Source of the DNA: Agaribacillus sp965228415
GTDB lineage: Bacteria; Bacteroidota; Bacteroidia; Cytophagales; Cyclobacteriaceae
Direction of reading: 5' to 3'
DNA: 64,000 nucleotides
NCBI GenBank assembly: GCA_965228415.1
Contig: OZ245814.1
Location: forward strand, 9,014,810 to 9,078,809
The translations under genes and the position numbers were made by a program. Below are positions 18,012 through 27,200 of the stretch, piece by piece (the first letter of the stretch is position 1; each line of letters begins with the position of its first letter). The notes below the pieces were generated by a model. It saw nothing but the letters and a program-made list of their open reading frames with translations. It ran no database searches and had not been told where the DNA came from.

Positions 18012-18031
18012 AATACCCAAGGTTGGGTATT
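18012..18031. repeat. Palindromic intergenic element, copy 3 (perfect)
   Basis: AATACCCAA and TTGGGTATT flank GG. It lies 30 bp before the decayed TIR gene and its operon, probably within its promoter region. Copy 4 at 23991 carries a paired C-to-T and G-to-A change that keeps the stem. Confidence 0.65.
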
Positions 18032-18060
18032 GAATTAAACTCCATTTTATAGTAAATAAC

Positions 18061-18539
18061 ATGATAAGAAATTCATACGGTTATAAGAAATATTTTTGTG
18101 AATTACAGTTACAGATTGGATCAAGATACGGCCGATGATTTTAGAAGAATTTTTATCAATGAAAGAGGTATTTTCATTAATAAATCCATGAGAGCTGATT
18201 TTAAGTGATTACAATACTGACACAATCAAAAATCACTTAAGTAGTTTAATTGGTTACGAAACAGGATGGGTCTTGGGTAGATTGGGAAATATACAACAAC
18301 CTACGTAAAGGAACAGGAAATGAAAAAAATGAGCTCCTAGGAATCAAAATTCATTATAAAATATTTGTATTCCGAAATGTCTTTAAGATAATACCGATGA
18401 TGTTAATGATATGGGATTAATAATAGATTGACCCTCGAACTATCGAACTCTAAATAACACTAATGAGGAAGCTTATGGCAAACACTATAATTCGCCATGC
18501 TTGTTAGAACCGTTGCGGGAACTCAATTCCTCAAGATGA
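18061..18539 (+). pseudogene. Decayed MTH538/ThsB-type TIR-like gene
   Basis: Reading through frameshifts gives MIRNSYGYKK, FVNYSYRLDQDTADDFRRIF, SDYNTDTIKNHLSSLIGYET, SWVDWEIYNNLRKGTGNEKN-ELLGIKI, then DMGLIID-stop-PSNYRTL and SPCLLEPLRELNSSR. The WVDWEI motif, the ELLGI strand, the DWPSNY segment (Trp now TGA) and the final PLRE-x-NS are what I recall of the ThsB-like TIR family. Lesions: an extra T in TTTTT near 18095, an extra base near 18205, loss of the central strand near 18240, an extra G near 18272, a further frameshift near 18380 and the TGA near 18430. The last codons overlap the next gene (ATGA at 18536), so it was once its operon partner. Confidence 0.65.
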
Positions 18540-19255
18540 TTATTACAAATATGATCCATCTTGGACATTCGATACAGTCAGACACTCTTCAAAAGATGCC
18601 AACAAATCTCGTTAAGGTCACAGTTGACTCTAATCAACCTTCCGTTACCATTGAATCAAATTGGTACTTCCTTGGCTTCTTGATTCTCATATTTATCATC
18701 TGGTTGCTAATTGGTAGAAATCTTAAGAATAAAATAGGAGGCAAGTATTTTGTGAGCAAGGTTAAAATGAAGGTAAAAGCTGGAAATGTTGAATTTGAAG
18801 AGGAGATTTCTAGAAGTTTTCAGAATATACAAGTTGCCAATCGAATTTATATTGAATTGGTGACCAGAAAGGCAGCAATCCCACTTGACGAAGATCATGA
18901 TGTAATAAAAGAAGTCTATGATTCATGGTATGCTTTGTTTGGAATAATAAGAAACGAAATAAAAAATGTACCAGGTGAATTTCTTAAAAATCATAAAGAC
19001 ACCGATAAATTAATTGAGCTTACCACAGAAATATTGAATAAAGGTCTTAGACCTCATCTGACTAAGCATCAAGCAAGGTTTAGGAAATGGTATCAAGAAC
19101 AGTTGGAGGAAATAAAAAATAAAGGGAAAAACCCTCAAGACATTCAGAAAGGTTATCCTGAATACGCATCCCTTGCCAACGACTTACGAGAAGTTAATAA
19201 AATATTGATCTCTTACAGCCAGGAGTTAATAAAGCTAATCAAGGGGGGGGGGTAA
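18536..19255 (+). CDS. Single-pass membrane protein, partner of TIR receptor
   Basis: The start is set at ATG 18536, which overlaps the stop of the decayed TIR gene as ATGA; the open frame extends to 18497 but that part belongs to the pseudogene. The 239-residue product has one strong transmembrane helix (WYFLGFLILIFIIWLLI) at about 45-65. A helical, charged cytoplasmic domain follows (NRIYIELVTRKAAIPLDEDH, VYDSWYALFGIIRNEIKNVP). The family is not recognised. The gene ends 3 bp before the TIR receptor, behind a run of nine G bases that may serve as its ribosome site. It probably forms a membrane complex with that receptor. Confidence 0.75.
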   Translation: MIITNMIHLGHSIQSDTLQKMPTNLVKVTVDSNQPSVTIESNWYFLGFLILIFIIWLLIGRNLKNKIGGKYFVSKVKMKVKAGNVEFEEEISRSFQNIQVANRIYIELVTRKAAIPLDEDHDVIKEVYDSWYALFGIIRNEIKNVPGEFLKNHKDTDKLIELTTEILNKGLRPHLTKHQARFRKWYQEQLEEIKNKGKNPQDIQKGYPEYASLANDLREVNKILISYSQELIKLIKGGG

Positions 19256-19258
19256 ACA

Positions 19259-22200
19259 ATGGATCTGAGTACATCACTTTTTGGTTACGATATTTTTATT
19301 TCATATGTACATGCAGATTCATTCTCTTATTCAGAGAGATTGATGGAACTGCTCGAGAAGAAAGATAATGGAGGGTTTAAGTGTTTCAAGGATGTTAAGG
19401 AGGGTTTGTATGGTAAGGAGCTGACTAAGGAAATTAGAAGAGGGCTACATAAAAGCTCAACCCTGCTTTTAATAGGGACAAAAGGGGTCATCAATTCAGA
19501 AGATGTCTTGAAAGAAATAAGAATCTTTTCTCAACTCAAAAAGTCACCGTTTAATAATGAGAAAAGAGAGATAATCTTAATAGAAACAACTGAAAACATA
19601 ATATTCAATCATTTACCAGAATTAAAGAAAAGAGTTTGGATTGACGAGCAGATGAGTTTTGTGAATAGTGGGGAGGTAAGAAATGAAATAATCAACAAAG
19701 TCAACTTAGCTTTCAAAGCTAGAAAAACCCGGACCAAAAGAAGTCAGTTCCTATCTGTTGCAATTTTAACATTCCTTTTGCTCGGATTTACTGCATTCAA
19801 TTTTTGGAAAGCTTCTGAAAGTTCTAAAGTCGAAACGACTCTGGCACTTGAAAGGGAATCGCTTGCTTTGAAGAGAGAATCTGTAGCCAAAGATTCAGTA
19901 GAAGTTGCTAAAGGTCTGGCCAAATTAGAACGAGAAAAGGCTAATAATGCTGAAAAACAAAGAGGACTAGCTGAAGATCGAGCTAAATTATCGGAAAAAC
20001 AAAAGCGGTTTGCAGAGTTCGTTGCAAACGAGGAACGAGAACGTCGAAAAGCTCAACAGATTGCTCAAAAGTTGGTAGATATAGGAAGTGCATATCTTAA
20101 GACTGATCCTGCTAAGTCAATCGCTTTTGCCAGAGAAGCAAGAACACACGCTCCGATTTTTTCTGCAGCTCTACTGTTGGAGGAAGCGTTGCTTAATTTT
20201 CCGGAATCTAGGCAAATTCATTTTGAACAACGAGAAAACATTTCCGAGATTGAAGTGCTTCCTTCCAATTTTTATGGAATTAGAGATGCGAATTTTCTTC
20301 ATGGTGGAGATATTCTTTTGATTCATCATTATTCCGGGGAATTAAGCTTTTGGGATGTACAGAAAGCAACAAAAATCTCTTCTGTTGATTCAGTGACAGA
20401 TTATTATATACAAGCTGGATATCCTCCAACGATCTATTCATTACTGAGTGGCGGAGAACTGAAAAAAAGTATTCTTTACCACAATGGTAAATTAGGTAAC
20501 AGAAACAGAGTTGTAGACAAAATAGTATCCCTTCATCATTCGCTTGATTATAAGACATTAACTGTACTAGATAAAAATGATAGACTTCGATTGATAGATG
20601 GTGAAGATTTAACCAAGAAAGCTTATCCAATTCCATCTAAGAAGGACCTATTGTCACTTGATCTGAGTTTTCAGGGAGAGTATCTCACCACGCTTGATAG
20701 TAGTTGGAGAGTTAGAATTATCAACATATTAACTGGAGAGATATACAAGGATTTTGAGATTGAGAAGTTTCAAATACAGGTGCCAGACTTTCAAAATTTT
20801 TATAATTATCAAGAAAAAGCACTTTTAATCCGGGAACAAGAGATGATGTTGCATCGCTCAGGAATTAATTTCAGCGATCTACTTAAGATGACTCAGGATG
20901 AAACAACTACTCTTGAAAGTATCTCTTCCACGCTTGACTTAAAATTTTTGAAGGAAGAATATTCAAAAGAAAGTGAGGTCAGAGTTTTGTATGATGAAAG
21001 AAATGAATTAGTGATAGCTTATCTAGAGTCAAGATATATATCAGAGCTCAGAATTTATGATCTCAATACCACAAAGAAAGTCTGGGAAATTAAGCGACCC
21101 TTTTCCAGAATCACGTATCACCCTGCTACATTCAAATTTGCGATTTTAGACTACAATCATATTTACCAATTTGCAGTTTTCAGAAATCTAAGACCGGAAA
21201 ATGTTGATTTAAGTCAAGCCGATAGTACTAACCTTCAAGAGTATTTAATTTCAGTTTTGAAAAAGCAAGAATTACTGATTGATACACTTGGTTTATGGAA
21301 CATCGATCTGAACCTTATTGAGGTAGGACGAGCTCAAGAGGTTGTCTACAGTAAAAATGGGGAATACTTGTTAACGATTAATGCTCCAATAATGCAGAGT
21401 GTAGGTCCAGCAAATTCGACAGTTAAATTATGGTATGCTAACTCATACACAGATCCAAGAGTAGGAGATGTAAATAAAGGCAGGAAAATCGGAGTTGAAT
21501 CCAATACTATTTTAAATGGCATTTTTGACATTGAAGGCGAGAATATTGCACTCTTCGCGACAAACGGATCATGTTTTATCTATGAAATTTTTCCAGAAAA
21601 AGCGATCTCTAATAAGAGTCGTGTTCATGATTTTTATAATGAAAATTCACACGAACCCCTTTATTCTAGATATTTAGAATTTGCGAAATATACCGATCCT
21701 TCAAGTATTGATATAATCGAATCAAAAATTAAGGTTGAAGTTAATAATGATGATAGGGAACTAATCAACTCCATAGTCGAGGATACTACGGAATTTCGAT
21801 TAAGGAAGGCATTGAAGGAAATTGACTACCAAAACCGAGTCTTGAAAAGCAGAAGCGCTGCCCTACAAAATGATTCATATAAAGAAATTAAAGAAGATTT
21901 TAGACCCGTGCCCCCTGGTTTTTTTAGGAACAATGTAACGTACTCTCCTCTTGTTGGAAACCCAATTTTATTAGAATTGCTAAATGATATCATTAAAGAT
22001 GGGGGGCATGGTGATATTGAGAGTATTGAGCGTAGGTACTATAAAGCAGTAAAGAAAGACCTATTCTTGATTACAGGTTTTCAGAGTGAAATCTTAGAGA
22101 GTTTATTAAATTCTGAAGATCTAAATGAGAGAATGTATGGCTACATTCTCTCTGGATTGACTGGTGACTTATCTACACTGGGCAAGTTCGAAAAGGCCGT

Positions 22201-23296
22201 TCAGTTTGAACGCATGGATAGAGCAAAGGAATTAGGCAAATTTTGGATTGACTATTTGAAAAAAAATGGCCGAGATCTATCGATAGACGGCCCTCTATCA
22301 CACAATCCTGAGATCGCTTTTGAGCATGAACTTATAAGTCTACCCACGAGTATCTTAAATCAGTATTTATGTAAGCTATTATTACCATTTAGCGAAAGTC
22401 AAAAGCTAGAACTACCCTGGTCAACCAAGCTAATTGAAGCATTTCAACTATATTATCAAAAGACCAAACCTACTCTAGTTACTCTAAATGTTTTAAACAA
22501 GTTAACCGGAGTCGAAGGTATTCGGGCTCAAAAGAATTTTGTGATTCTATTAAGAGATGAGGGGGCATTAGATCAAGCGATAGCATGGGGAAAATATTTC
22601 ATCAGTCTAGGATCGTATGAAACTCTTACCTCAGAAAGACTAGATAAAAAAGAGTTAGCAGATTTTTTCAATATTGTGGGTTATCTATTCTACAGAAAGG
22701 GACCAGATTCTTTTAACTCTGCAATTGACTATTTCAAGAACTCTGAAAAATTCGGCAAAATTGACGGCTGGCCAGTACGTAACATTGGAGCTACATTCTA
22801 TGATAGAAATCTATTATATGAAGCAGAGAAGTACAATCGGATTGCCCTAGATCAAGCAATTAAATACCATGGTGAATTAGAAAAAAAATACGAAACATAT
22901 AGAGAGTCTGACAATTTCATTGTTGAACAGTCTGGTCCAAAATCCGATGAAACTAAAGAATTAGAGTTCAATCTTCGAAAATCGATCACTGACTTACCTG
23001 GGTTCTATAACGAACTTGCCTGGGTGCTAATTATTAATGAAGGCTATAAAAATGACTCCAAAATAATCAATGAGGCCCATGAACTAGCTGGAATCGCTTT
23101 ATCCTTATCTCAGGAAATAGATAGAAGATATGGTATCGGTAAACCCCATATAATAGATACATACGCACATACGCTTGTGGCATTAGGCAAAATTGAAGAA
23201 GCCATCGAGTTTGAAACTGCTGCCTTCCGACTATCAGGGGATATAGAATATAAAAAGAAAATTGAAGAATGGAATGCTAAATTGAAAGGGGGCTAA
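19259..23296 (+). CDS. TIR domain receptor: TIR-TM-coiled coil-WD40-like-TPR-like
   Basis: The protein has 1,345 residues. An N-terminal TIR domain (about 8-150) shows YDIFISYVHADSFSYSERL and STLLLIGTKGVINSEDVLKE. Glu86 lies where TIR NADases carry their catalytic Glu. One transmembrane helix follows (FLSVAILTFLLLGFTAFNFW, about 164-183), then a coiled coil of about 190-270 rich in Glu, Lys and Ala. The link SAYLKTDPAKSIAFAREART is of the type preceding WD40 repeats in bacterial sensor proteins. A beta-propeller-like region runs to about 780 (GELSFWDVQKATKI, STVKLWYANSYTD). The C-terminal third is helical and TPR-like (IDYFKNSEKFGK, LYEAEKYNRIALDQA). TIR effectors usually degrade NAD or make signalling nucleotides when a sensor domain is triggered; a conflict role is inferred. 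The propeller assignment is less certain than TIR. Confidence 0.85.
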   Translation: MDLSTSLFGYDIFISYVHADSFSYSERLMELLEKKDNGGFKCFKDVKEGLYGKELTKEIRRGLHKSSTLLLIGTKGVINSEDVLKEIRIFSQLKKSPFNNEKREIILIETTENIIFNHLPELKKRVWIDEQMSFVNSGEVRNEIINKVNLAFKARKTRTKRSQFLSVAILTFLLLGFTAFNFWKASESSKVETTLALERESLALKRESVAKDSVEVAKGLAKLEREKANNAEKQRGLAEDRAKLSEKQKRFAEFVANEERERRKAQQIAQKLVDIGSAYLKTDPAKSIAFAREARTHAPIFSAALLLEEALLNFPESRQIHFEQRENISEIEVLPSNFYGIRDANFLHGGDILLIHHYSGELSFWDVQKATKISSVDSVTDYYIQAGYPPTIYSLLSGGELKKSILYHNGKLGNRNRVVDKIVSLHHSLDYKTLTVLDKNDRLRLIDGEDLTKKAYPIPSKKDLLSLDLSFQGEYLTTLDSSWRVRIINILTGEIYKDFEIEKFQIQVPDFQNFYNYQEKALLIREQEMMLHRSGINFSDLLKMTQDETTTLESISSTLDLKFLKEEYSKESEVRVLYDERNELVIAYLESRYISELRIYDLNTTKKVWEIKRPFSRITYHPATFKFAILDYNHIYQFAVFRNLRPENVDLSQADSTNLQEYLISVLKKQELLIDTLGLWNIDLNLIEVGRAQEVVYSKNGEYLLTINAPIMQSVGPANSTVKLWYANSYTDPRVGDVNKGRKIGVESNTILNGIFDIEGENIALFATNGSCFIYEIFPEKAISNKSRVHDFYNENSHEPLYSRYLEFAKYTDPSSIDIIESKIKVEVNNDDRELINSIVEDTTEFRLRKALKEIDYQNRVLKSRSAALQNDSYKEIKEDFRPVPPGFFRNNVTYSPLVGNPILLELLNDIIKDGGHGDIESIERRYYKAVKKDLFLITGFQSEILESLLNSEDLNERMYGYILSGLTGDLSTLGKFEKAVQFERMDRAKELGKFWIDYLKKNGRDLSIDGPLSHNPEIAFEHELISLPTSILNQYLCKLLLPFSESQKLELPWSTKLIEAFQLYYQKTKPTLVTLNVLNKLTGVEGIRAQKNFVILLRDEGALDQAIAWGKYFISLGSYETLTSERLDKKELADFFNIVGYLFYRKGPDSFNSAIDYFKNSEKFGKIDGWPVRNIGATFYDRNLLYEAEKYNRIALDQAIKYHGELEKKYETYRESDNFIVEQSGPKSDETKELEFNLRKSITDLPGFYNELAWVLIINEGYKNDSKIINEAHELAGIALSLSQEIDRRYGIGKPHIIDTYAHTLVALGKIEEAIEFETAAFRLSGDIEYKKKIEEWNAKLKGG

Positions 23297-23443
23297 TATA
23301 GTTGGTTATATAAGGTCGATATTCATGAAGTTATTTTTCTCAATTCAATGAATTTTCTGACTTTGTAGGTTCAGTACCTGGGTGTGACAAATACAGTTAA
23401 AATAAGAAGAAAGAGCTCGTAGCCTAGAGAAAATGTTCTATGA
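23297..23443. other. Short spacer after the TIR receptor gene
   Basis: Nothing recognisable. It precedes the remnant at 23444-23800. Confidence 0.4.
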
Positions 23444-23800
23444 AACATACCACATACAGCTTTTTTTAATTTCTCTTCAATCATATTTTCTCTTAACGAG
23501 AAGAAATTCATCTACACTAAGCACTTTCTTAATTTTCTAGGTGATAAAAAGATTGATATTGCATACGAACCAAACGCTAATTACCAGTTGTGCTTAGTAA
23601 ACTCATTTTATTATTCGGGTCGATATAGACTTAAAGTATCAGATAGGCCAACGGATTTTATCCAAAGAGTTTATGCTAGAGAAAAACATGACCATTCGTC
23701 AATTCAACAAAAACATTTTGGTAAAATCTTGTACGATAATCAAGAAATTGAAAGAAGAGTAATGGCACTATTTAACCAGTTAACTTTTCTAATGATCTGA
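23444..23800 (+). pseudogene. C-terminal gene remnant, unknown family
   Basis: An open frame of 118 codons has no start near its beginning; the first ATG is at 23588. It reads in part LGDKKIDIAYEPNANYQLCL and DNQEIERRVMALFNQL. The composition looks protein-like, and the upstream stop codon at 23441 suggests a truncated gene. No family was recognised. Confidence 0.35.
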
Positions 23801-24226
23801 TACAAAAGTGTCATGGTTATTTTAAAAGATGAATTTGCCAACTGCTGATTTTTGAGTAAAATCTATCCTTAAGTTTCTTATTTTCACTTTTCATCAAAAT
23901 CGAGCTAAATCTAAAAGCTCATTTAAAATGTGCAAAATCACTCCATTTTAAGCGAAAAGTTCATTTAAAACATGGATTGAAGACTCTAAAAATACTCAAG
24001 GTTGAGTATTAATTTCTTGAAGTTTGACAAGCTAATTTAAAAAACTAAAATAGCCTATTATCAAGGACACTTAAAGCAATTTGGGAAATATAAATAATAA
24101 CCTGTTTTTAAAGTTAGCATTAATCGGAAAGATATATAATTGAGCTATTGCATACAATCAAAAAAGCCGGACTTAAAAATGTAAACGTAGAGAAACCAAG
24201 GTTTTGCCATAGGTTTTTAAACGACT
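23801..24226. other. Spacer with repeat segments between convergent units
   Basis: It contains a TTTTAAAAGATGAAT segment (about 23820), AAAAGCTCATTTAAAATG (about 23912) matching 12880, and palindrome copy 4. No gene was found. The TIR operon (plus) and GH86 gene (minus) converge here, so terminators are expected, but none is obvious. Confidence 0.45.
23991..24010. repeat. Palindromic intergenic element, copy 4 (covarying)
   Basis: AATACTCAA and TTGAGTATT pair perfectly around GG. Relative to copy 3 both arms changed together (C to T on the left, G to A on the right), preserving the palindrome. Confidence 0.65.
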
Positions 24227-27200
24227 TTAATTGACCACCAGCTTTCTGATGACCTTACCATGTCCGGATTGTAATATAACAAGATAGACCCCTTTTTCCA
24301 ACTTTCCATCTGGTGTTACCGCCGAATGATATTCGGTTGGTGATGCACTTAGCTTATACATAAGTGCTCCCTGCATATTGAAAATGGTGATGCTATAATC
24401 AGTATTTGTAAATACTTCAATGGTTAAGGATCCATCGTCCAATGGGTTTGGATAAATTCTCAAATCTACTTTGTCTTGTTCATTGGTTAAATCCGGAGAT
24501 ACCAATGCTTGCCTGGCGTTGGTACTATTGCAGGAATATTGATATTCCCAAACAATTGCAACACCCGGCTCCTGACCGGCGGGAGCATAATATTTGTTTT
24601 TAAAAACCGCTCCGTTGTGCAGTACCTCCGTACCAGGGGTACTGTAAACTGTTGCTATATCCCAATGGGCAACTGGAGGACACGTAGCCATTACATACAC
24701 CGGGGTGCATGGAGCTATTGGATTCCAAACAATGGAGATACCCGGTTCCTCGCCGGCAGAGGCATACCACTGATTCGCGTACAGCATTCCATTATGGGTA
24801 ACCTCCGTTCCAGCAGTGCTGTAGGTGGCAAACGTCACCCAGGGCGCCACATCAGGACAGTTCGACGGAGGGGTCGCTAAGGATGAACCCGTACAAGGGC
24901 CTTCAAACTGCCAGGCATTCGAAACACCGGGCTCCTGACCGGCGGAAGCTTGCCACAGACTGGTGTAAATTGAGCCGTGGTGGATTACTTGGAATCCCGC
25001 CGTAGGATAAGTGGTTTGAGCATTCCAAACTGCGGTATTATAGCAGTCCAGGGTAGACGCTCCACAGTATCCCAGTAATTCCCAAACCTTACTCTCGCCA
25101 GGAATGTCCCCTTTGGTATAATACTTATTGGCATATCGTTTGCCCTCGAACAGCACCTCCGTTCCGGACTGTGCATAAGTTTCGCCAGCATCCCAGTACA
25201 AAGCGGCCAAACATTCCGGCGAAACCGCTTCCACCTCCACGAAGTTCAGCCTGAACTCCCCACCCAGTGAGGTCAACTTCATGATGTAATTGCCTGCAGT
25301 GAGAGCAAGAGAATTTGGCAAGGATATCATGCTCCACTGATCAATACCAGCGGCCGGAATGTTTAGCTCTTCCCTGATGTCAAGAGCTTCAATCTCGAGT
25401 TTTAGCAGTCCTTCCGTGGCTGCCGCAGCCCTTAGATATAGATAATAATCGCCATCGGCCAAAACATTTATTTCATACTCCAGCCATTCACCGGCATCGA
25501 TATCAGTAACGTTGTAAGCGCCTGATTGATCATTGGTAATTTCAATGTCCACCCCTTCATCGCGATAGGAATTTCCAGAGTTGGCGGGGGTAGTATCATG
25601 GTAAGCGACTCCTTCGCCTCCTTCGTCATAGTCTTCCAGTTCAATAATTCCGGGAACGGACAGGTTATTAAACGGTGACTGATACCATACGTCTACGATG
25701 GCGGTATCGGCAACGGTCGCATCAAATGCCGAAGTGGCGATAATCATAGTTGTACCTCGCTCAATGGTGGTAACAAACCCCTGATTATCCACTGTGGCCA
25801 CCGAGGGGTGGCTGCTCGTCCAAATTATATCTTTGTTAGTGGCTTCTTCAGGAAAAATGGTTGCATTTAGGGTTGAGCCCTCACCCATCTGCAGGGTCAG
25901 GCTGGTAGGGCTTACCGAAATTCCGGTGACCGGTATCTTTTTGATCAGGGTCACGTTATCCACCAGTACTATATTACCTGTGGGGCCAGAGATAAAAACA
26001 TTAATTCTGCTGACTGTATCGGGAATGGTAATCGAAGACCTGGTTTCGGTCCATTCTGCGTTATTGAGATTAACGGTTTTTAACCATTTATATCCGGGTA
26101 TCGTTTGGAAAACCAGTCCGGCCTGTGAACCGGAAAGCAACTTGTTGGCTATAGAGATATCGTAAGTTGCCGAGGGTTCAACGTCGATGGGCTGGCCAAC
26201 ATTTCCTCCGGTAATTTTGGCTGAATAGGTTCCTTCAAACACATCATCGGTAACAATCTCTTTGTCTTGTGGCCACCAACCACTAAAATCTCCCGTTTCG
26301 AATCCTGGGTTGTTCACCAGGTTTTGCGGGCCTGGTGTCACCAGTTCAATCAATGCCTTTTTACCCACTATAGTGGAGGTCCAATCACCACCTACAGGAC
26401 GAAGCGCACACCCAAGATCATAATATTTGGCTGGTGCCGGAGATCCTGAAAGGTTGATGGTTAGCGTAACCGTGTCCTTTCCTGCCGGTACAGTCATCTT
26501 TTTGGCGCCAAGCCATTGGGTCCGGTTGGGTGTATAGAGCTCTACGAAAACATCCCTTTCGGAATGGGCGATGTAGCTGATGTCAAAGCTGAGAGATCCT
26601 CCGGTTACCATTTGCTCAGGCAGATCTACAAAATCGATATTCTCTTTTTCAATGACATCAAATAGAATATTTTCGGAAGCAATAATCTGCCTCCAGTCTG
26701 TCCCTACCGGTCTGATACTGGCTGCCAGGCGATAACCGGTATCCGGTGGGAGGGGTGAGTTAGGTACAATGGTAAGTTCTACTGTCCCGGTGCCTTCTTC
26801 CACCGTGGCCCTGGTGAGGCCCAACCACTGGGTTCGTTCGGGATTGTACAATTCAATAGCAATATCTCTTGCGCTGTCAGCGACATAGTCCACCTTAAAC
26901 GTAACATTCTCGCCACTATAAATAAAATTGGGTACCGGCTCAGTGAACGACACGGATTCTATCACTTTCGGCTGAACGATTACCCGCGCGCTATCTTTGT
27001 ACCCACCATCGTCGGAGATCGCATAAATAGTAGTTTCACCCACTGCAACCCCCGTAACCAGCCCGTTTGCGTCTACCTGGGCGATGGCAGTATTGGCAGA
27101 GGCCCATGTGAACGTTTGGATGGCTGCGTAGGACGGAATAACCGCGGCACTCAACTGGGCGGTCTTTTCAACACGTGTCGTAAGTGTATCAGCATTAATG

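Noticed and set aside
18497..18535. Upstream 13 codons of the membrane-protein frame
   Set aside because: These bases belong to the end of the decayed TIR-like gene in another frame; the ATGA overlap at 18536 is the better start.
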